Below, one piece after another: positions 46,193-48,165 of a DNA stretch of 48,165 nucleotides; positions within the stretch are counted from its first letter, which is position 1; each line of letters starts with the position of its first letter. A program made the translations under genes and the position numbers. A model generated the notes under the pieces. That model saw only the letters and a list, made by a program, of their open reading frames with translations. It ran no database searches and was not told the origin of the DNA. The stretch is from an uncultured Phycicoccus sp. (GTDB lineage Bacteria > Actinomycetota > Actinomycetes > Actinomycetales > Dermatophilaceae). The stretch spans positions 1 to 48,165 of the forward strand of contig NZ_CANLZR010000016.1 in assembly GCF_947495705.1 (NCBI RefSeq), written 5' to 3'.

Positions 46193-47080
46193 ATGGGGAA
46201 CGTAGAAGGGGAAGACGGAGTGGAACCAATCACCGGGGCAGCCATCGCAAAGGCGATCGCGACGGGCGGTGAAGAAGGGGCCAAGGAAGCAGGGCGCCTC
46301 ATATCGCGAGTGCTTGGGCCTTCGGCGGACGAAATCGGCGAGGCGCTCCGGAGGTTCACTGCCTATCGGGTGGGCAACGTTCAAAAGATCGCTGAGAATG
46401 CGGCGAGTAAGGGGGGCGGGGAAGAGGGACGTTCCGTTCCGCCACGGGTAGCGCGGAGCATTCTGGATGACGGGTCTTACAGCGACGATGAACTGATGGT
46501 GGAATACCTGGGCGGGGTCCTCGCTGCAGGAAGCACGCCTGGAGGCAAAGATGACCGTGCTGTCGTTTGGTCTAGTTTGCTGGCAACAATGAGCAGCCTT
46601 CAAATCCGGGCCCACTTTCTCTTGTACCGTGAGTGGGCCTGTCGTCTGGAGGGCCGGACAGACCTGAAACTGGGGCTCGACACGGAGCGGCGGAAGGTCA
46701 AGATGTTCGTGCATCTGCAGGAATTCGTCTCAGCGCTTGTGTTCGGGCATGGGGTCGAGTTCCCCGAAGCGCTGAACCACAGCATCACTGGGCTGATCCG
46801 CAGCGGTCTCCTTGAGGACAACCACGCATACGGCACGAAAGAGACTCTCGGGACGCAGAGTGGGGTCAACGACAGTCCGTACGAGACCTTACTCATGGTG
46901 GCCCCGACCGTAGCTGGATTCGAGTTGTACGGTTGGGCGCAGGGAGTCCCGGGGATGACCCCGCGCGAGTTTGTCATTTCTGCCCGCCCATTTGCGGAAG
47001 ACGAAATTCCCCGACTTGCCAATGTAGCGCTGCCGCAACTGCCGGACCTGCCCAGGTCGGAAGGGCCCACCGAGACATGA
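46193..47080 (+). CDS. Abi-alpha-like (DUF4393-type) putative phage-defence protein
   Basis: This 295-residue soluble protein resembles the Abi-alpha family: an N-terminal helix after a glycine-rich stretch, ISRVLGPSADEIGEALRRF, a VPPRVARSILDDGSYSDDELMVEYLGGVLAAG core, and SLLATMSSLQIRAHF. Family members are linked to abortive phage infection, mostly by comparison. GC content is clearly lower than in the surrounding genes. It uses a TTA codon (46889-46891) and an ATA codon, both rare elsewhere in the window. These point to horizontal acquisition. The family match is by pattern and needs a profile search. Confidence 0.6.
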   Translation: MGNVEGEDGVEPITGAAIAKAIATGGEEGAKEAGRLISRVLGPSADEIGEALRRFTAYRVGNVQKIAENAASKGGGEEGRSVPPRVARSILDDGSYSDDELMVEYLGGVLAAGSTPGGKDDRAVVWSSLLATMSSLQIRAHFLLYREWACRLEGRTDLKLGLDTERRKVKMFVHLQEFVSALVFGHGVEFPEALNHSITGLIRSGLLEDNHAYGTKETLGTQSGVNDSPYETLLMVAPTVAGFELYGWAQGVPGMTPREFVISARPFAEDEIPRLANVALPQLPDLPRSEGPTET

Positions 47081-47175
47081 GCACGACTTCACTTGAACTA
47101 GCAACACAACTCGTCCGGGACGGGCAGGGGTGGGCGTCGACCCATAGCGGCGGTCGTTGAGCGGCGGGGGAGCCG

Positions 47176-47210
47176 GTCAAGGGCGCTTAGCTGCGTAGAG
47201 GATCCTTGAC
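47176..47210. repeat. inverted repeat GTCAAGG / CCTTGAC
   Basis: GTCAAGG at 47176-47182 pairs perfectly with CCTTGAC at 47204-47210 across 21 bases. It could be a terminator-like hairpin or a binding site. It is short enough to be chance. Confidence 0.35.
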
Positions 47211-47347
47211 GGGTGGGGGAGCCGTCAGAGACCGACGCGGCGGGGGAACGCGGTGCGCTCGTTAGGGCCCCGGGGCCCGGCCCGCCGACACCCCGTGCCC
47301 GCGCTCGTCCCCGACGTGTCCTGCCGCCACGGCGCCCACCGCGTTCA

Positions 47348-47420
47348 GAGCCCGACGGCCGCGCGGGTGTGACTGCACGCCCCGAGCCAGACGGTGACGC
47401 GGGGGTATCTGCACACCCCG
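47348..47420. repeat. two tandem 37-base near-repeats with a 36-base period
   Basis: Copies at 47348-47384 and 47384-47420 share one base. Both begin GAGCC, contain GACGG and then GCGGG, and end CTGCAC-n-CCCCG. About three quarters of positions agree. A third copy was not recognised. Confidence 0.6.
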
Positions 47421-47427
47421 GGGCCAC

Positions 47428-47733
47428 TCAGGGCCTGACGGCTGGAGGCGGCCACCACACGGTGCGGTCATGCCAGACCCCGCCATACTCATCGACCGCG
47501 ATGACGTGGAGCCGGTCGCCCTTAGCGATCATCACATGGAAGAGCCAGACCGGAAGCCAGAGCCCGAGCGTGAGGACCGACAACAGCAGGTAAAGCACAT
47601 GCGGGACCTGCGATCCGGGGATGTGCAGTTGAAACTGGTAGGGGCCCAGCGGGGTGATCTGGCCTTGGACCGAAAACGTCGTCATCGCCTGTTGCAGGCG
47701 TCGCTGACGCTCGGGGTCCGGCATGGGGAGCAC
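47428..47733 (-). CDS. small membrane protein of unknown function
   Basis: This 101-residue protein has one long hydrophobic segment with the HVLYLLLSVLTLGLWLPVWLFHVMI pattern split here only by its length, followed by a soluble tail with HVIAVDEYGGVWHDRTV. Family shape matches small actinobacterial membrane proteins without known role. The GTG at 47733 is preferred because TAGCAT (47747-47742) lies eight bases upstream; an ATG at 47724 is nearly equivalent. Confidence 0.6.
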   Translation of the reverse strand: MLPMPDPERQRRLQQAMTTFSVQGQITPLGPYQFQLHIPGSQVPHVLYLLLSVLTLGLWLPVWLFHVMIAKGDRLHVIAVDEYGGVWHDRTVWWPPPAVRP

Positions 47734-47741
47734 GAACGGTG

Positions 47742-47747
47742 ATGCTA
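47742..47747 (-). promoter_or_regulatory. -10 box of the small membrane protein gene
   Basis: TAGCAT on the minus strand lies eight bases before the GTG at 47733, matching the leaderless layout seen elsewhere. Confidence 0.35.
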
Positions 47748-47896
47748 GCGACGGCAGCACCGCAGCGGGCCACGTTTGCGAGGATGCCCCGGCGGGAGCG
47801 CTCACCTCCCGCCTCGGTCGCGCGCCGCCCACCCGGCTCTTGGCATGAGGGCACACGAGCGAAGAGTGGGCAAGCCGACCCGGGTGCATTGTGGCG

Positions 47897-48165
47897 TCAC
47901 ACGGGCCCGGTCAGTACCTCGCGGTGGGTGGGTTCGGTGGTGCGGACGGTGCCGGTGCGGCTGGTCCAGGTGACGGTGCCGTCGTCGGTGAGGGTGGGGC
48001 GCCAGCGGCCCTGTTGTTTCATCCGGTGGTGTCGCCGGCAGAGCGCCATGAGGTTCTTGGGTGTGGTGGTGCCGGTGGGCCAGGGTCTGGTGTGGTCGAG
48101 GTCGGTGTGGTCGGCGGCTCGGGTGCAGCCCCACATCCGGCAGGTGCCGTCGCGGGTGGTGACGA
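47897..48165 (-). CDS. C-terminal part of an HNH endonuclease (DUF222/13E12-type), cut by the window edge
   Basis: The frame is open to the right edge and encodes the HNH core: DGTCRMWGCTR, DHTDLDHTRPWP, then NLMALCRRHHRMK, followed by a basic tail ending VLTGPV. The zinc-binding cysteines and catalytic histidine of HNH nucleases are present. In actinobacteria this C-terminus is normally fused to an N-terminal DUF222 domain, which would lie outside the window. The family is repeated in many genomes and is often found near mobile DNA. Confidence 0.85.
   Translation of the reverse strand, partial: VTTRDGTCRMWGCTRAADHTDLDHTRPWPTGTTTPKNLMALCRRHHRMKQQGRWRPTLTDDGTVTWTSRTGTVRTTEPTHREVLTGPV

Larger units (their letters stand above)
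47081..47427. other. 347-base gap with short repeats and no convincing gene
   Basis: The stretch between the Abi-alpha-like gene and the convergent small membrane protein has stops in most frames, and the open frames are low-complexity proline/arginine shadows. It contains an inverted repeat (47176-47210) and two 37-base near-copies (47348-47420). GGGGGAGCCG occurs twice (from 47166 and 47216). Confidence 0.6.

Noticed and set aside
47178-47200. Fragment resembling the 5' half of a tRNA (GGGCGCTTAGCT then GTAGAG)
   Set aside because: It lacks the anticodon and T-arms and the D-loop is too short; likely chance or at most a decayed remnant.
47098-47427. Minus-strand open frame in the islet gap
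   Set aside because: The product is a serine/arginine/glycine-rich shadow containing the tandem repeat. No start signal or known pattern supports it.

Overview
The window is chromosomal DNA of a very GC-rich actinobacterium. Three sets of genes show this. One is mycothiol ligase MshC. The second is a complete Pup-proteasome set (ARC/Mpa, Dop, Pup, PrcB, PrcA, PafA) with PafBC. The third is two families that use or resemble users of cofactor F420. Gene order matches the mycobacterial and streptomycete mshC and proteasome neighbourhoods. The HNH/DUF222-type gene at the right edge and the lysine-fermentation genes fit a Micrococcales lineage such as Intrasporangiaceae, but that placement is inference. 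Stops are almost all TGA with a few TAG and no TAA, and starts are often GTG.

Layout: 0.1-3.8 kb holds an LLM-class oxidoreductase, uppP, corA and a phosphomutase-like histidine phosphatase. 3.9-6.5 kb is a four-gene ECF cobalt/nickel importer behind a possible metal operator. 6.5-11.5 kb carries DUF3090, a PI3/4-kinase-like protein, mshC, a PAC2 protein, a HAD hydrolase and a RecB/Cas4-like nuclease. 11.5-15.3 kb is cobalamin-dependent metH. 15.4-19.3 kb runs M50 protease, trmI and the proteasomal ATPase. A minus-strand block (19.3-22.8 kb) holds a secreted peptidoglycan hydrolase, a DUF3054 membrane protein, a divergent PRPP synthetase and an esterase. 22.8-27.7 kb is dop-pup-prcB-prcA-pafA. 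27.8-39.1 kb continues with two FKBPs, DUF3866, pafB-pafC, a small membrane protein, tatA-tatC, a lipid kinase, the Ski2-like helicase HelY, a lipoprotein and a 5'-3' exonuclease. 39.2-46.1 kb is accessory metabolism: a methyltransferase, an Lrp regulator, DinB, YbaK, lysine 2,3-aminomutase with 3,5-diaminohexanoate dehydrogenase, a deazaflavin-type reductase and an amidohydrolase. 46.2-48.2 kb is a lower-GC islet with an Abi-alpha-like gene, a repeat-bearing gap, a small membrane protein and a truncated HNH gene.

How the genes fit together: Pup is deamidated by Dop and ligated to substrates by PafA. ARC unfolds the substrates for the PrcAB core, and PafBC links the locus to the DNA-damage response. 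Metal import, MetH and the lysine pathway share a cobalt/cobalamin theme. Twin-arginine export (TatAC) can serve the Tat-dependent hydrolase at 20 kb.

The most striking non-coding feature is the promoter layout. About two dozen genes have a TAnnnT-like -10 box 5-8 bases before the start codon, which predicts leaderless mRNAs. At three junctions the TAG stop of the upstream gene is itself the first half of the next gene's -10 box. No CRISPR array, rRNA, tRNA or insertion sequence was recognised.
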